Origin: Termitomyces sp. T153
Taxonomy: Eukaryota > Basidiomycota > Agaricomycetes > Agaricales > Lyophyllaceae
Length of the DNA stretch: 64,000 nt
Direction of reading: 5' to 3'
Assembly (NCBI GenBank): GCA_018296165.2
Contig: JACKQL020000001.1
Coordinates: forward strand, 2,108,001 to 2,172,000
The notes under the pieces are model-generated. The model had not been told where the DNA came from. It did no database searches and saw only the letters and a program-made list of their open reading frames with translations. Shown here piece by piece: positions 22,183 to 35,580 of the stretch; position 1 is the stretch's first letter; every line of letters begins with the position of its first letter. The translations under genes and the position numbers were made by a program.

Positions 22183-25100
22183 ATGCCCCAACAGTATGTG
22201 ATGGCCTCTGCTCTGTCTGCCAACTCTCTGCACCTTGATGTGGAGATTGAGATGATGGACACTCAGCAAACCCACAGAGTCATAGCTCTTCTGGACAGTA
22301 GAGCAATGGAACTGTTCCTAGACTTGGAGTTCATCAAATGCCACAGCCTGACCACACAGCCCCTCTCCAAGCCCATTCCTGTCTACAACATTGACAGAAC
22401 ACCTAACAAAGCAGGCACCATCAACTCCATGGTTGATCTAGTCCTCCATTATCAGAACCATGTAGAGTGCACTGTATTTGTTATCACCAACTTAGGAAGG
22501 CAGGACATAATCCTTGGTTTCACATAGCTCTAGAAGCATAACCCCAAGGTCAAATGGACCAAAGGGGAGGTAACCATGAGCAGGTGCCTCTGGAAGTGTT
22601 CTGCCTGTGCTATGGAGGACAGAGCAGAGTGCTGGACTTGAGTTTGGGAGCATGCAGCCATCTATGCATGCCATTCTGGCCCTCTCTCCTTTGTAGATCT
22701 AGACTTCCTGGATCCCCCACCTCTGGTGTTCCCTCATAGAGAGACCCTCTACAAGGACAATTGGAGCAACAGCAGAGCCCCAGAGGAGGAGTGTGGAGGG
22801 GAGTTTGGTGGCATATGCAAGCTGGAGCTCCCAGACAAAGTGGTAGAAGTGGGGGATCAGATCTATGCTACCACCATACACCTGCTGCCCTCCATTGCAG
22901 AAATCTGGGCTAGCTAGACCACATCTCAATGGCTGGCCCAGGCATTTGCTGCTAATGCCATGTCTCAAGAGTTCTGAGATGTGGTACCCCCTATCTTCAT
23001 ACATTTAAGAATGTATTCTCCAAAGCTTTGTTTGACTCGCTTCTGGAGTGCAAGAGGTGGGACCATGCCATCAAACTGCTACTAGACTCTGCACCCTTCA
23101 GCTGTAAGGTCTACCTGCTCATGCCCTAGGAACAGAATGAGCTTGATGCATTCCTGCAGGAGAACCTGGATTCCATTTGCATCTGCCCATCTAAGTCTCT
23201 AATGGCTTCTCCAGTCTTCTTCATCAAAAAGAAGGATGGCTATCTCTGACTAGTTCAGGACTACTGGGTACTCAATGCCATGACAGTGAAGGACCATTAC
23301 CCTCTCCCCATCATCTCTGAGCTCATCAACAACCTCTGGAGTGCACAATACTTCACTAAGCTGGACGTTTGGTGGGATTACAACAATGTGTACATTCAGG
23401 AGGGAAATGAGTGGAAGGCTGTCTTCTGGACCAACTGGGGATTGTTTGAGCCACTCATTATGTTCTTTGAACTCACTGATAGCCCCACCACCTTTCAGAC
23501 CATGATGAATGACATCTTCCAGGACCTCATAGCAGAGGGCATAGTGTGTGTATACCTTGACAACATCCTCATCTATACCAAAATGCTGGAGGAACACTGT
23601 TGGATCACTTGCCTTGTCCTGGAATGCCTCTGCCAGCACTAGCTCTACCTCAAGCCAGAGAAGTGCAAGTTTGAACAAACCCAGATTGAGTACCTGGGCC
23701 TAATTATATTGCACAGAACTGTGGAGATGGACCCAGTGAAGGTAGCAGGCATAGCAGAGTGTCCAGAGCCCCAGAACAAGAAGGAGGTGCAGGTGTTCCT
23801 TGGTTTTGCAAACTTCTACTGGAGATTCATCCAGGACTTCTCACACCATGCCTGTCCACTATTTGACCTTATGGAAAAAGATGTTCTGTGGAGTTGGGGA
23901 CCTCTGGAGCAGATAGCCTTTGACACTTTCAAGTGCACTGTAACCTCCGGACCTGTCCTCCTCTTTCCAGATGACAATTCTCCCTTCTGGATAGAGGCCA
24001 ACAGCTCCAACTTTGCCACTGGGGCCATGCTCTTGCAGCAATCTCCAGAGGATGGGAAGTGGCATCTGGTGGCCTTTTACTTCAAGAGCCTGAATGTGGT
24101 GGAGCAGAACTACAAGATCCATGACAAAGAAATGCTGGCCATCATCTGGTCATTTGAGGAGTGGTGGCACTTCCTGAAGGGCACATGTCATAAGTTTGAG
24201 GTCTGGACAGAGTACAAGAACCTTGAATACTTCTGGACAGCCAAGAAGCTCAATTGCCAACAGGCCCAGTGGTCCCTCTACCTCACCAACTTCAACTTCT
24301 CTTTGCACCACAAGCCTGGCCAAAGCATGGGGAAACCAGATGCCCTGTCCTAGAGAGCAGACCATGGCATGGGAGAAGGGGATAACAGCAATATTGTGCT
24401 CCTCTACCCTGAATTGTTCACAATCTGAGCCATGGAGGGTCTTGCCATCAAGGAAGTGGAAGCAGACATTCTCCAGAACATATGGCAGAGTAATTGAGAT
24501 GGTCAGCAGGAGGAGCTGGTGGCATGAGCTGCTCAGACACTGAAGTCAGGGCATACCACCAGTGCCAAGGTGGTCTGTGCTGACAAATGGGCCCTCTAAG
24601 ATGGAATCCTGACCTTCCAAGACCCTATCTACATCCCCAAATGTTCTGGAGCTCCATTAGAGGATTGTGGAGCAACATCACAACTCCCACATTGCAGGGC
24701 ACTCCAGACAGTGGAAGATACTGGAGCTAATATTGTGGAACTACTAGTGGCCCCAGATGTCCTGGTATATTGGGTCCTACACTAGTACCTGCAATCTCTG
24801 CCTCCAGACTAAGCCCCAGTGCTGACTCCCCTATAGACAGTTACACCTGCTACCCATGCCCATAGAACAATGGAGTGTGGCATCTGTGGACTTCATTGTA
24901 GAGCTCCCTGATGCCTACAGTTATGATGCAATCATGGTGGTGGTAGACCTATACAGCAAGCGAGTACACTTCATTCTGACCCATACCATCTGCTCTACCA
25001 TGAGCACTGCAAATCTGTACTGGAGGAATGTCTGGAAGCTCCATGGCCTCTCTTACACCTATGTCTCAGATTGGGGATCACAATTTGTGGCAGAGTTCAC

Positions 25101-25985
25101 CCAGGAGCTCTACTAACTGCTTGGAGTGAAGCTCCACACCACTACTGCCTACCACTCATAGTCTGATGGTCAGACAGAACATGTAAACCAGGAGTTAGAG
25201 CAGTATCACCACCTCTTTTGCAACAAATGCTAAGATGACTGGAACAAACTCCTCCCTGATGCCAAATTCCAATACAACAACCATGTTCACACATTCATCC
25301 AGTTTTCCCTATTCTTTCTTGACACAGGATGGCATCTGTGCATGGGTTTTGAACCCCAGGCCTGGCATTTGGAGAATGAGGCAGTAAACAAATTTGTGGA
25401 CTGGATGAAGAAGTTGCAGGAGGAGGCCCAGGCAGTGCTAGCAAAGGCAAAGGATGACATGATGCAATACTATAACTGTGGGAGGACCCCAGAGTGCAAA
25501 TATCAGCCTAAAGATCAAGTTTACCTGGATGCCTCTGACATTATGACTACCTGGCCCTCAAAAAAGCTGTTGCACTGGCAGTTGGGGCCTTTTATAGTGG
25601 AACAACAGGTAGGACCCTTGGCCTATTGACTCCACCTCCCCACAGGAATGCACCAGCTTCATCCAGTGTTCAATGTGGTCGAACTAACTCTGGCCTTTAA
25701 GGATCCTATTCTGGGGCATCATCCACCACCTCCACCACTCCCCATGGTGGTCAATAACAATGCCAGATAGCCATTTATTCTGGAGATGACTACAATACAA
25801 GGTGAAGTGGAAAGGCTACAGGATTGAGGATATCTCCTGGGAGCCACAGGAGAATGTACATGCCTCCAGACTTGTCAAGGAGTTCCACCAGAGACATCTA
25901 GAGGCCCTATGTACCATACAAGGGATCTACCCTATCTTGCCAGCATGCCAAGCAATCAGGGACTTCTTTTACTCTGTGTGTCAAG
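22183..25985 (+). pseudogene. gypsy-2 protease and pol
   Basis: Protease is 22183-22527 (ALLDSRAMELFLDLEF; the Gly of DSGA reads Arg). RT is about 23030-23700 ([26 protein letters not shown]) with YLDN instead of YLDD (AAC at 23562-23564). RNase H is 23709-24353, open for 214 codons ([65 protein letters not shown]). Integrase is about 24660-25620 (SVASVDFIVELPDAYSYD, VSDWGSQFVAEFTQELY, SDGQTEHVNQELEQY). The chromodomain is at about 25795-25900 (YKVKWKGYRIEDISWEPQEN), followed by the C-terminal tail GIYPILPACQAIRDFFYSV. Stops are scattered. This is the best-preserved pol of the three gypsy copies. Confidence 0.85.
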
Positions 25986-26010
25986 ACACTGCATGCTAGA
26001 AGGGGGGTGA

Positions 26011-26379
26011 TGTCAGGGAACTTCTATTTCTAACCTTCACAACTTGTTCCAGCACCTCTGCAGCTTGCTCAACATCTCCAGGGCTCTTTATAGAACCCCA
26101 GAGATCTCCAGAGAACTGTGGAGTTCTCTGTATTACCTCAGCAATCATTGCCCTAGGGTTAGGAGTAGCTCTGGTTATCTGTACAGTAGTTCCCATGCCT
26201 CTGCCACCTACTGATGCACTGCACTGAGCAGTAGGGATCCTTAGACTTGTTCTCTTTGGATTCCCCTTTGCTAGGTGATTAGTTACTGATTGTATTGTTG
26301 TCTACTCTGCTAATATACTTTGGATTCCTCTTTGCTAGCTGCATGACTCTGATCTGCCACTCTGGAGGTTGCCCTTACA
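26011..26379 (+). repeat. gypsy-2 3' LTR
   Basis: 369 bp, preceded by the purine tract AAGGGGGG at about 26000-26007. About 20 bp longer than the 5' copy at the same place where the gypsy-1 LTRs differ. Confidence 0.85.
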
Positions 26380-27102
26380 ATAAGGCAGGTAGTATCAAGA
26401 CTAGAGTATGAGAAGCTACTCTATAACTTATATACTAACTACTAGAGAGCTCTGGGAGACAGTGGGTGTGGTGTTGAGGCTTGACAGAGCCACAAGAGGT
26501 TGATGGGTGTTGGTTGTGATCAGGGAGTGGGCCGCAGTAATATTCTGATGGGATCAGCTAAGAACATAGGTCATCCTGAGGTCATTGTGGTACTCTGAAG
26601 TAGATCAGGTAAACCAGGATGATGAGCTGTTGATATATGACAGAGTCAGGAATAGCAGGGAAGGGTCCTTGGGGCTCAGGACAGTCAGGGGAAGTGTTGA
26701 TGGCTGTGGAGAAGGTGTCAGAGTAGGCCAGGAGGCTATTGGGGTTTGCTGGAGAAGCATCAGAGTTACCTGGAGTGGGCATAGAGGATGTATGATGGTT
26801 GGGGGGTTTAACAGGGCATTGGGAGGGGGGACTCTGAAGAAGCAAGCAGGCTAGGAACAATGTCAGGAATTCAGGGAGCAGGTGATAACATTGCCCCTCC
26901 TTCAGCATCAAGATCCTCAAGACATGGGGCACAAGTTGGGGATTGCAGGGCATGGGAATCAAAGCCAAGTAATATTGATCAAACTACAGCAAGTGGCAGC
27001 AGCATGGAGAACAAAGTTGAAGCATGGCTGTCATTTATCAGGGGGCTCTTTCCAGGTCATTAAAAAGGTCAGATGTACCCTGGGGTTCCCAAGCTTTTTG
27101 CC

Positions 27103-28790
27103 ATGTCTTCTGCCATGCCATTATTGCATTCTCCATCACCAACACCACCTCCTTCTGGTAACAATTGTGTGGCCATCTGGGTGAAGTATAAGTGTCATTG
27201 GCAGGAGTTTGAACAGTGGTGGGACTATAGGAAGGTGAAGGCAATGGCACATCATTATAAGTGTGATGTTTTTTCTTGCTCTGGAGTTGCTAATTGAGCT
27301 TGGCAGAGCTGTCCTCAGCAGTGGTGGGTTCTTCTAAGGGTTCTTTGCATATGAGGGGGTTGGGGCCTGCTGGTCATTCAGTTCCCATTGCCCTGGAGCA
27401 TTCTGCAAGGCCCAGTCTGGGGGTGGGGATCATTCACATTGTTCCAGAGGTGTAGAGGGTTCCACAGGTGCAGATGATGCTGGAGGTATTTGCAGGGGCA
27501 CTGGAGCAGGCTCGGAGTCCTCCAACTCTAGAGTGGTGTCAGAATGAGGCTCTGGTGAGTCTCTACCTCTTTTTTCAGTGTTTGCTGATCAATTGTTCCA
27601 GTGCACCCTCTGTGCCCAGTGGAAGGAGTTGTGCAAGTTCAACAAGCTAACTGTGGGGTCCCATCATGATACCTCAGTCTGTCTTCTGTGCTGTGCTAGG
27701 CATAAGAAATGTTCAATTTTGCTGGAGTGGCATGCCATGTGTATTGCTACAGAGCAGAAGTGGGAGGAGAGTTAGGTGAGTGGACAGCTGGGCAAGAGTT
27801 GGAAGGCCCAGGTATCAGGCTGGGGTTCAGGTTTGGAGGGCAAGAGGAGCATGGGGCAGCCAGTGGAGAAGGTGGGACCCCCACAGGGCAGGCAGAGGGA
27901 GGGGGAGGCAGTGCTATGCAACAAGGGCAAGTAAAGAGCCTCTCTGCCACCTAAGGCAGGGCCCAGCAAGAGGCCATGGGGTCAAGAGGCAATGGCAGGC
28001 TCTCCTAGGCCCCACATGTATTCTCCTAGCTTGGAGGTGCTGATGGGGCATCCATCAAGCTTGCTAGAGCCCATGCCTTCAATCTCTAAAACCTTTCTTT
28101 ATTACTAGGTGGAGGCTCTGTCTAGGATTCTGGCAATGCAGGAGGGGGAGCTCTGGAGGGCAGAGGAAGATTGGGACCAGGCATGGAAGGAGAGGGATGT
28201 ACTGTAGTGGGATTATAACACAGCAGTGCAGATAGCCATGGCAAGGGCATTGGAGGTGTGGAGTCTGCAGGAGTGCTTGTCATAGCTGGAGGCACAGTCT
28301 GTAGAGGAGGCAGAGGAATGGTAGGGCTTGGAGGAGAGGGGCTTGATTCAGGCAGAGACCAAGGCTGGAAAGCAGTAGGAGGAGTGGCTGGTGAGTGAGG
28401 TGGCCTCAGGGTGTGCAGGGATCTTGTATAAGTATCCTCTCTTGCTTTCTGACATCTGTTAACAAATTTGAAACAGGCTAGGTCTGGGAGCACTGGGTCC
28501 TCATGGATGGGGCTTCTGCCACCTTTGTGTTGATCCAGGACAGATTGGCGCAGATGCCCACAGACTGTCCTCCTGAGTTAGACTAGGGGGTGGTGAGGAT
28601 GGAGCAGCTGTTGGTAGGGCATTGGTGGCATAATGTGGTGGCCCTGAAATCATGGTGGGAGGTGGCAGCAGATGTAAGAGAGGAGTTGCCTGGGCTTGTA
28701 AAGGTTCTGGCCATGGTGAGGGCCCAGATGGAGGTGGACTTGGGGGTTGGAGGAGTGGGGAGGGGAGCTCTGGAGAGAGAGAGGGAGTGA
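27103..28790 (+). pseudogene. antisense gene of element M: Zn-cluster and coiled-coil protein
   Basis: It lies on the strand opposite to M's own transcript. It starts at ATG 27103 (MSSAMPLLHS), equivalent to the P start at 44572. A cysteine-rich segment at about 27597-27715 has C-x2-C-x6-C-x15-C-x2-C-x6-C spacing (CTLCAQWKELC...CLLCCARHKKC), like a fungal Zn2Cys6 cluster with a long loop. Next come GPSKRPWG (27967 on), a helical segment from 28109 (VEALSRILAMQEGELWRAEE) behind an intron acceptor TTTATTACTAG, and from about 28475 (after acceptor TTTGAAACAG) a C-terminal part with TFVLIQDRLAQ, RMEQLLVGH, SWWEVAADV and VRAQMEVDLG. Stops occur. Function unknown; a DNA-binding or regulatory role is only a guess. 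Confidence 0.55.
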
Positions 28791-28799
28791 GGTAATCTG

Positions 28800-31700
28800 G
28801 GGCTCAAGCCTTTCCTATCCCTAGTGTCCATCATCCTCATTTTCTTGTTACTTTGTGTCTTCCCTGCTTGTAAGATAATGTACTTTTTTAGACTTGTTCA
28901 TATCAATTTTTTGTGGAGTCCTGGCAAGTGTGCAAGGTTTTAGTTTGTGTGAGGGGCAAGTAAGCAGAAACATGCAGGGGTTGTTTGTGGGAGTTGAATC
29001 CCTAATAAATCCAGAGGCGGAGGTTAAGCCCACTAATGCTGTCTGTTGTCAACTAGTTCTAGGGTTGCCAGGGCTTGGCAGAGCATCACAGGTGGGGTTT
29101 CCAGAGTTCAGCAGGGGTGCTGGGGGTTTCTGTGGGGCTCTTCTAAGGGGGTCAGACCAAGGTCAGGGGTGGGTGTCCTTAGGTCCAGGATTATGTTGAG
29201 TGCTTGCAATTAGGCTTAAGGGTGGATCCCCAGACTTTGAGTGCACTTAGTGGGGGTTTTTAACTTTCATTCCAACATGGCTGGCAGAGGGGGCAGAGGT
29301 TTTCAGATGACTTTGATTTTGCTCCGACACAGCTGGCAGAGAGGGTGGAGGTCTCTTTTGATGACAGTGGAGGTGATGGAGTTATGGGGAAGTCCTTGGC
29401 AGTTTAGTGGCAGGGCTCTTGGATTGGGGTTGCTATTGCAGTAAACTCAGTGGGGAACTGCTTTATATGCCAGCTATGCTGTTGAGTGGATTAGCATAGG
29501 GGTGGAAATACTTCCTTGAAGTTGGGTTTGCCCATTCTTGCAATCTATTGACCTATGAGTATGTAGAGTTGGGTGGATGACTTCAAGGGCAGGGGTGTTT
29601 GGAGGCTTTCATTTGGGCAGAGGTGTGCTTGCATGGGCATTTGTTGAACTCCAGAGTATTGCATCTTGTCAGGGGTGTGTTTGGTTAGGTATTTGCTATG
29701 CTCCAGAGTATTATGTTTTGTTCCTTGTTGGAATTTGCTGTGCTCCAGAGTACTAGTGGAGGGTTGTGCTTGGTTGGGATTTGTAGATTCTGGGCCAGCT
29801 ACATGACATTCCTTCTTGTTCCTGGCCAAAGGTAAGTTCAGAGATGGGCAGGGGAGTCTTACATGTTTCTGGCATGTTTGGAGCTTGGGGTGCTGCTGGA
29901 GCTTGTTGGGATGAGTGTGTTCTAAGTCCAGAGCATGGATTCATCCTTCTCAGAGTAGAGGTTGGTCATCTGAAGGTGGCATGGAGGTTGGTGAGTGGAT
30001 GATTCTTCTTGGCAGAGTTGCTTTTGGTGCAAGGGAGGATTGGGTGGATGATTCTTCTTGGCAGAGTTGCTTTTGGTGCAAGAGAGGATTTTAAGGTTGT
30101 TATTTGGTGAGTTGTTCTTCTGGCAGAGTTGAATCAAGAGTTATACTGGTAGATTCAGTATTGTATTGGAGGTCCAGCAGTAGTTTCATTCCTTTCCAGG
30201 GCAGAGCCAGTGGAATGGAAGTGGTACAAGAGTTGGTGGGGTGCAGACTTGCTGGCAGAGCTCTTCTGGGTTTAGTGGGGTGTGGGCATGGTTGGTCTGA
30301 GGGTGAGCTTGGGGTTTTATGTCTTCTTCTGGAGTAGGAGCCAATGGTCTGGAGTTGGCATAGGAGTTGGTCAGTGAATGGCTCACCAATGGAGTTGACT
30401 TTGGAGGTGGTATGGAGCAGAGAAAAAGAGTCCAAGGACATGTTTTGTTGATCCATTCTTCCCAGCACACAACCCAGGAGTTTGGGGGTAATGTAAGGGT
30501 TGGGTCAGGAGTTTAGCTTATTGGCAGGGTTGTGGCAGAGGTTGGGCTAGGTGGGGAGGGAGTCTGGAGTGGGATTTTCCTCCTTCTTCAAACCAGCACA
30601 ATATGCAAATGTTTAACAGAAGTTACCACTGAGTGATGGAGTTGTTGGATAAGTGGTGGAGGTCTCTGGAGTTGTGCTTGGGTGTGGTGGGTGTGTCCTG
30701 GTTGTTCTCTGAAAACTTGGGTGGGTCAGACCATTGCCCAGACATGTGAAGACATTGTTTGTATTGGGGAGTGGTCATCTACTAGTGCTGGAGAGTAGCA
30801 GGGAAGTTGGTCACATGAGAACACCACTTGGGATTTTCTGGGGTTCATGGCAGAGGTGGGAGCAATCATTCATTCATGCTCTAGAGCAGTCCAGAGGTTG
30901 TTGTGGGTGGGGTGGAGGTAGGTCTTGGCACTGCAGGGCAATCAACAAGATTTCTGATTAGGGGAAAGGAGTACCACTTCTTTTGAAAGGCATCATTGAT
31001 CCCCTGATTGTCAAGATGGAGACAGAGGAGCCATTCATTCTTCTGAGCATCTGAGTCAATTTCCAGCAGATGTAGTTGGGTTGCATGGTGCTTTGCCAAG
31101 CTTGGGGGAAGGTACTTTGGGTATCCAGAATTTGTTCTTTTACTGGGTGATCAACTTTGTTGGAGATGTGGGAAGGACAGTGGTCAGGTGGTGATTTCCA
31201 GGGGCAGAGGTTGGGGCATGTGATGTCTCTGCTTGTTGTGGGTGGGGGTGGCATTTCCTCAAATGTCAATTATTGTTGAGTGGAGGTGGCATCTTTTCAT
31301 TGTCAATTTGAAGTGGATGGCAATGGAGGATACTACTTGTTTCTTTGGGAATGCATCAGCAAGCTTAGGACACTCCAGAGAGACTACTTTATATTAGGTT
31401 TGTCCCTGGATGCTCTAGCAGTGTGGTCCTTGTTTGATAGATGTCTTTTCATGCAAGGGCAGAGTGGTTCAGGGTTGGTAGTTGATGATTTGTCCTTATG
31501 GAGCACATGTAGGGACCTCATCAATGGGTCGATGTTGTGGGTTTCCTCAATGGGTGTTGAAGTCAAAAGGGGGGTTCTGGAGCTGTGTTACCAGGGTCCA
31601 GAGCTGTGTGGAGGGATCCAGGGTGGCCTGGGTTGGTGGGTCAAGGCACCTTGAGTCTTTGTGTTGATTTCTCAGGGTTCTTTGCTTCTTTTGGAGAACA

Positions 31701-32856
31701 TGTTAGTGAGTTTGTAATACTTCAGGGGGACTACTTCATATAGAATTCTCCTTTTTTCTATAGTTCATTCTGGTGGGGTGACTTCTGTGCTAAGGTGTTC
31801 TTTGCTAAAGGCAATGTAAGCTAATAGTTGGAGGGTGGAGGTCCCATCTTGTGAAGTGTGTGTGGAAGGAGGCAGCATCAAGCGTTTTTGATGTCAGGAG
31901 TTCTGGATTAATTGGGAGGGGGTGTTGAAGTAGTGGCAGAAGGGTCTGGAGTTATCTAGCATTGTGGATTGGGGTGCCATGGTCCTTGCATTGACTTCTG
32001 GGGTTTGTTGGGGGCACCTTTGAAGTGCACTTCAAGGAGGTGGGGCGGAGGTGTATATTCCTTCCTTTCTCAACCCTCTTGAGGCTTGGGAATTCCTTTG
32101 TCTTGCTCTGGAGTTGCTGGAGTTGGGTTGGAGGCATTGGGGTCTCACCAAACATTGGGTGGGGTTGGTGGCCAGGTTGACTAAGGGGTCTTAGCTGATT
32201 CTGGAGGTTGGTTCTGGATTTGGGGCAGAGCACTGGCCTCACTTTATTCTTGGAGGATGAGTGCCATCAGAGGGTTGTTGGGTCAGATATTAGTGATACA
32301 CAGATCTTTTGATGGAGCTGCAGGGTGGGGGGCTGGTGGATCTGGAGGTGGGGGGATGAGGGATGTGTAGTTGGAGGTCTTGTTGTTGTTTATTGGTTGG
32401 GGTAGTGACTTATTCTTATGCAGTGAGTGATTGTCTCCAGCAGGGATTTGTTATGGTTGAAGGGGTGGTGTGGATGGGACATCAGAGGAGTTGTCAAGCA
32501 ATAGATTGATTTATCACCAGAGTAGGTCAAAGACTGGGTTGGAGGGTTTCATGGTCAGTTCTAGTAGGAGGCAGAGCTGGTGGAGGAGGTGTGGGAATTG
32601 TGGATGAGGGTGGTGCAGGAATAACAAGATTGGGGTTGAGCAGGGAGGGTATCCATGGAGAGAGCTGTTGTAAGGGAGAGTGACCAGAGCAAAGGGGACA
32701 TTTGGTATTGGATCTGCAATTCAATGTGCCTTCACAAATTGGGCAAGGCCAAACAAATTATAATGGGTCTCAGGCATGGGCTGACTATAGACATCAAGAG
32801 TTCTGACAGAAGTGTGTGTGGAGTTAATTGCAGACATCATAAGCAGGGTAAGGGAG
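28800..32856. other. element M internal spacer, no coherent frame
   Basis: About 4 kb, G-rich on the plus strand (C-rich on M's sense strand), with only short frames. It has recurring short motifs such as CTCCAGAGTA (29650, 29702, 29744) and a roughly 49-bp tandem duplication near 29998-30095. The start of M's sense strand (32.4-32.85 kb) resembles the leader and beginning of the gag of R and P. The rest resembles the P spacer at 40.5-43.3 kb in composition and phrase repeats. No RT or integrase motif was seen. Confidence 0.5.
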
Positions 32857-32868
32857 AGTCTTGATATT
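32857..32868 (-). promoter_or_regulatory. self-primer binding site of element M
   Basis: On M's sense strand AATATCAAGACT lies 1 nt after the LTR. The complementary 12-mer lies within the LTR (plus-strand AATATCAAGACT at 33573-33584). The pair is perfect over 12 nt. Confidence 0.65.
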
Positions 32869-33864
32869 ATATCAGGTTCTGCTGACCATGGGGGCTCAGC
32901 TATACTGGGCAAATCCTTACTAGGTGGATGTGGTTCCCTGCACTAATAACTGGGCACCCAGAGAGGGTCTAGGCATGGGAGACTTGTGAGAGCAATCAAT
33001 GAAGAGTGATCTGAACAAGTCCAGAGTGGTCTGGAGGAGTCTAGGATGAGTTGTGGGAAAAGGGTTGGACTTGATGGGAGTGTCAAGTACTGGTCTAGAA
33101 GCAAGTATTAAAGGTGCAGGGCAAACAGAGGCTGTGTGAGTGGTAGGAGTGGGGCCAGAGTTTGATGGAGAATCAACAGAGGTTGATAGCTTTTGGAGCC
33201 AAGCAAATAGTGAGGTCTGGAGTTGGTTTAATGAGTGTTCAAGTTTGTAATTATAAGCATGGAGTTTGTAAAGGCATTAAAGTTGAAAGAGTTTGAGCAC
33301 AGTAATGGAAATGGAGTCAGACAAGATGAGACAGAGTTGAACAAGATGAGATGGAGTTGGATGAGACAAGACAGAGTCAAGACAAGATTGAGACAGGAAT
33401 GAAAATAGACTTGAGCAGAGATATGAAATGATAATGAGAATGATAATGGAAATAGAGATGAGACAAGACTGAGAAACTGAGATAAGGCCAGGAGACTGAG
33501 ATAAAGGAAAACATAACATGGAACACAAAACATGAGATAGAAACAATCAGAAACACATCAGGTAAGGCAGGTAATATCAAGACTAGAGTATGAAGAGCTA
33601 CTCTACAACTTATATACTGACTACTGGAGAGCTCTGGGGGACAGCAAGTGTGGCAGCAGGGCTTGGCAGAGCCACATGGGGTTGATGGGTGTCAGTTGTG
33701 ATTAGGGGGCAGGCCATGGTGATATTCTGATGGGATCAGCTAAGAATGCAGGTTGTCCTGAGGTTGTTGTGGTACTCTGGAATAGGTCAGGTGAACCAGA
33801 GTGATGAGCTGGTGACATACAATAGAGTCAGAAATGGTAGAGGGTTCTGGGGTTGCTGGGGCTT

Positions 33865-34305
33865 TGTCAGGGGATGTCCCACTTGTCTCCCCTTCTCCTT
33901 CTACAGTTCTTGTCAGATTTGCTCTGCTATAGTATTCCTTTATTCTCCTTCCTTTTTCCTATCTATTGGTCCTAGTTTCAGCCCTCAGGCTGCACCATTT
34001 CTCTATTCATAATTCAGACAAGTGTGGCCCCTTTGACACTGCCACCAGCTTATGTAACTGCTGACCAATTGCTGACACATCACTTTTGTCTTTTTTCTCT
34101 GTCATACTGTACAGTTGTTTCTCATGCTTCTGAAGCCTCTGAAGCATCATACCTGGCCTAGAGAATCCCCAGACTTGTTCTCTTTGGATTCCCCTTTGCT
34201 AGGTGAGTAGTTATCTCAGTAGACACTGTACAGTACTGAATAGACTTTGGATTCCCCTTTGCCAGCTGTGTGATTGAGCCACAGCCTCCAGAGGTTGCCC
34301 TTACA
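33865..34305 (+). repeat. gypsy-3 5' LTR and self-primer binding site
   Basis: AGACTTGTTCT at 34171-34181 pairs perfectly with AGAACAAGTCT at 34308-34318, which starts 2 nt past the LTR end. The 3' LTR keeps the same 11-mer at 46292-46302. Confidence 0.88.
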
Positions 34306-34421
34306 GCAGAACAAGTCTCTAGATTTGGTCTGGCAGCCCCCTTTTCAGTTACTTGAGCTTCTACTTGGTTCCTCAAAAGGTCTCTTCCCCACCAGTGTCT
34401 TAGTGCCCCTATGCCCTTCCT

Positions 34422-35580
34422 ATGACCCAGCCAACCCCTCCAGCACCTCCCCCTGATGCTTCAAGCCCCCAGGACAATGCCTGGAGTCATTTGCTGTCCC
34501 TGGAGACACAGGTTCAACTTATCCAAGCCTCTCCTACTTCCCACATGGCTGAACTCACTGGACTCCTTCAAACTACTGAAGCAGTGTCCCTTTCTCTCCA
34601 AGCATGTCTCCCCCTTGCTCCTACCACACCTCCAATGCCCCCAGCAGATGCAGAACAGTTTGTGTCTGCACCTAGCTCAGGCTTTTTTGCTCCAGCCGCT
34701 ACAGAAAGGTTTGTGTCTGCATCTGTGTTAGGCCTTTCAGCTCCTTGTTCCAAACTCCTTGTCCTGCACTTCCTGATGTATATGATGGAGATTGTAAGGC
34801 TGGAGAATGTTTCCTCCAGTCCTGCATCACCTATATCCAGCTGAGCAGTGAAGCCTTTACCTCAGATGCCTTGAAAATTGCCTGGGTCCTCTCCTATATG
34901 AAGGCTGGTCAAGCCTCAACCTATGCACTGCATATCTTCCAATGCCCAGGAGGAGTGGAGAGTTTCTCTGGCTGGATGGAGTTTGAGAAGGAGTTCCAAG
35001 CAGAATTCTTCCCCCTTAACTCTGCCAAAATCACAGCTCTTTCCCTTTGAAACCAAACTCAGTATGGTCATGGAAAGCAGTCACTTGATGAATACATTGA
35101 CTCCTTTTGTGCCTTAGTTGAACAGGCTGGATATCCAGACAGTCTACAACTCTGCCTAATCTTCTATGACAGACTCCACCCCTCTCTCAGGGATTGTATT
35201 GACAGCATGGCAGAGGGGTGCCCAGATGATAAGCATGTTGATACCTGATACAAGGTGGCACACAAGCAGTAGCAGCTGATGGAACTGCAATGTGAGTTGT
35301 GGTGGATGCAACCCTCAACCTTCCCTTTTTCTTGTGGAGGGTTCACCCCCCAAGCTCCCTCTTCTGCACCTGTATTAGCATCTCCACAACCAGGTGCAGC
35401 TCCTTCCTTTATGCCTCATGCTGCTCCCCTGTGCTCCCTACCCCAAGGAGTCCCAATAGATGTTGATGCTTCCTGACAGCAGTTCTCTACCCCTTTGCTG
35501 TGTCAACACTGTGAGAAAGCAGGTCATTTTGCCCATTACTGTCCTCAAGGGCTAGAAGTCCACTACTTGTCAGCATCAGA
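34422..35580 (+). pseudogene. gypsy-3 gag
   Basis: Starts MTQPTPPAPPPDASSPQDNAWSH. The capsid region is at about 34770-35300 (VYDGDCKAGECFLQSCITY, SDALKIAWVLSYMKAG, QYGHGKQSLDEYIDSF). The zinc knuckle CQHCEKAGHFAHYC is at about 35503-35545. Frameshifts occur near 34750 and stops near 35050 and 35250. Confidence 0.8.

Larger units (their letters stand above)
19124..26379 (+). mobile_element. Ty3/gypsy chromodomain retrotransposon, gypsy-2 (inactive)
   Basis: LTRs at 19124-19472 and 26011-26379. The flanking duplication is GTAAG on the left (19119-19123) and ATAAG on the right (26380-26384), one transition apart. It has the same coding layout as gypsy-1. A solo LTR of the M/P/R-type family sits in its gag (19696-20852). 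It is inserted in the left LTR of M. Confidence 0.88.
18511..26890 (-). repeat. element M 3' LTR, split by gypsy-2
   Basis: LTR parts are 18511-19123 and 26385-26890. On the plus strand it begins TGTCAGGTTCTGCTGACC and ends GGTGATAACA, the reverse of the TGTCACGACC...GGTCAGCGGAACCTGACA layout of the family. Confidence 0.75.

Noticed and set aside
28800..32856. Possible gag-pol of element M in the sense spacer
   Set aside because: No frame carries protease, RT or integrase motifs, and the P spacer is likewise empty.
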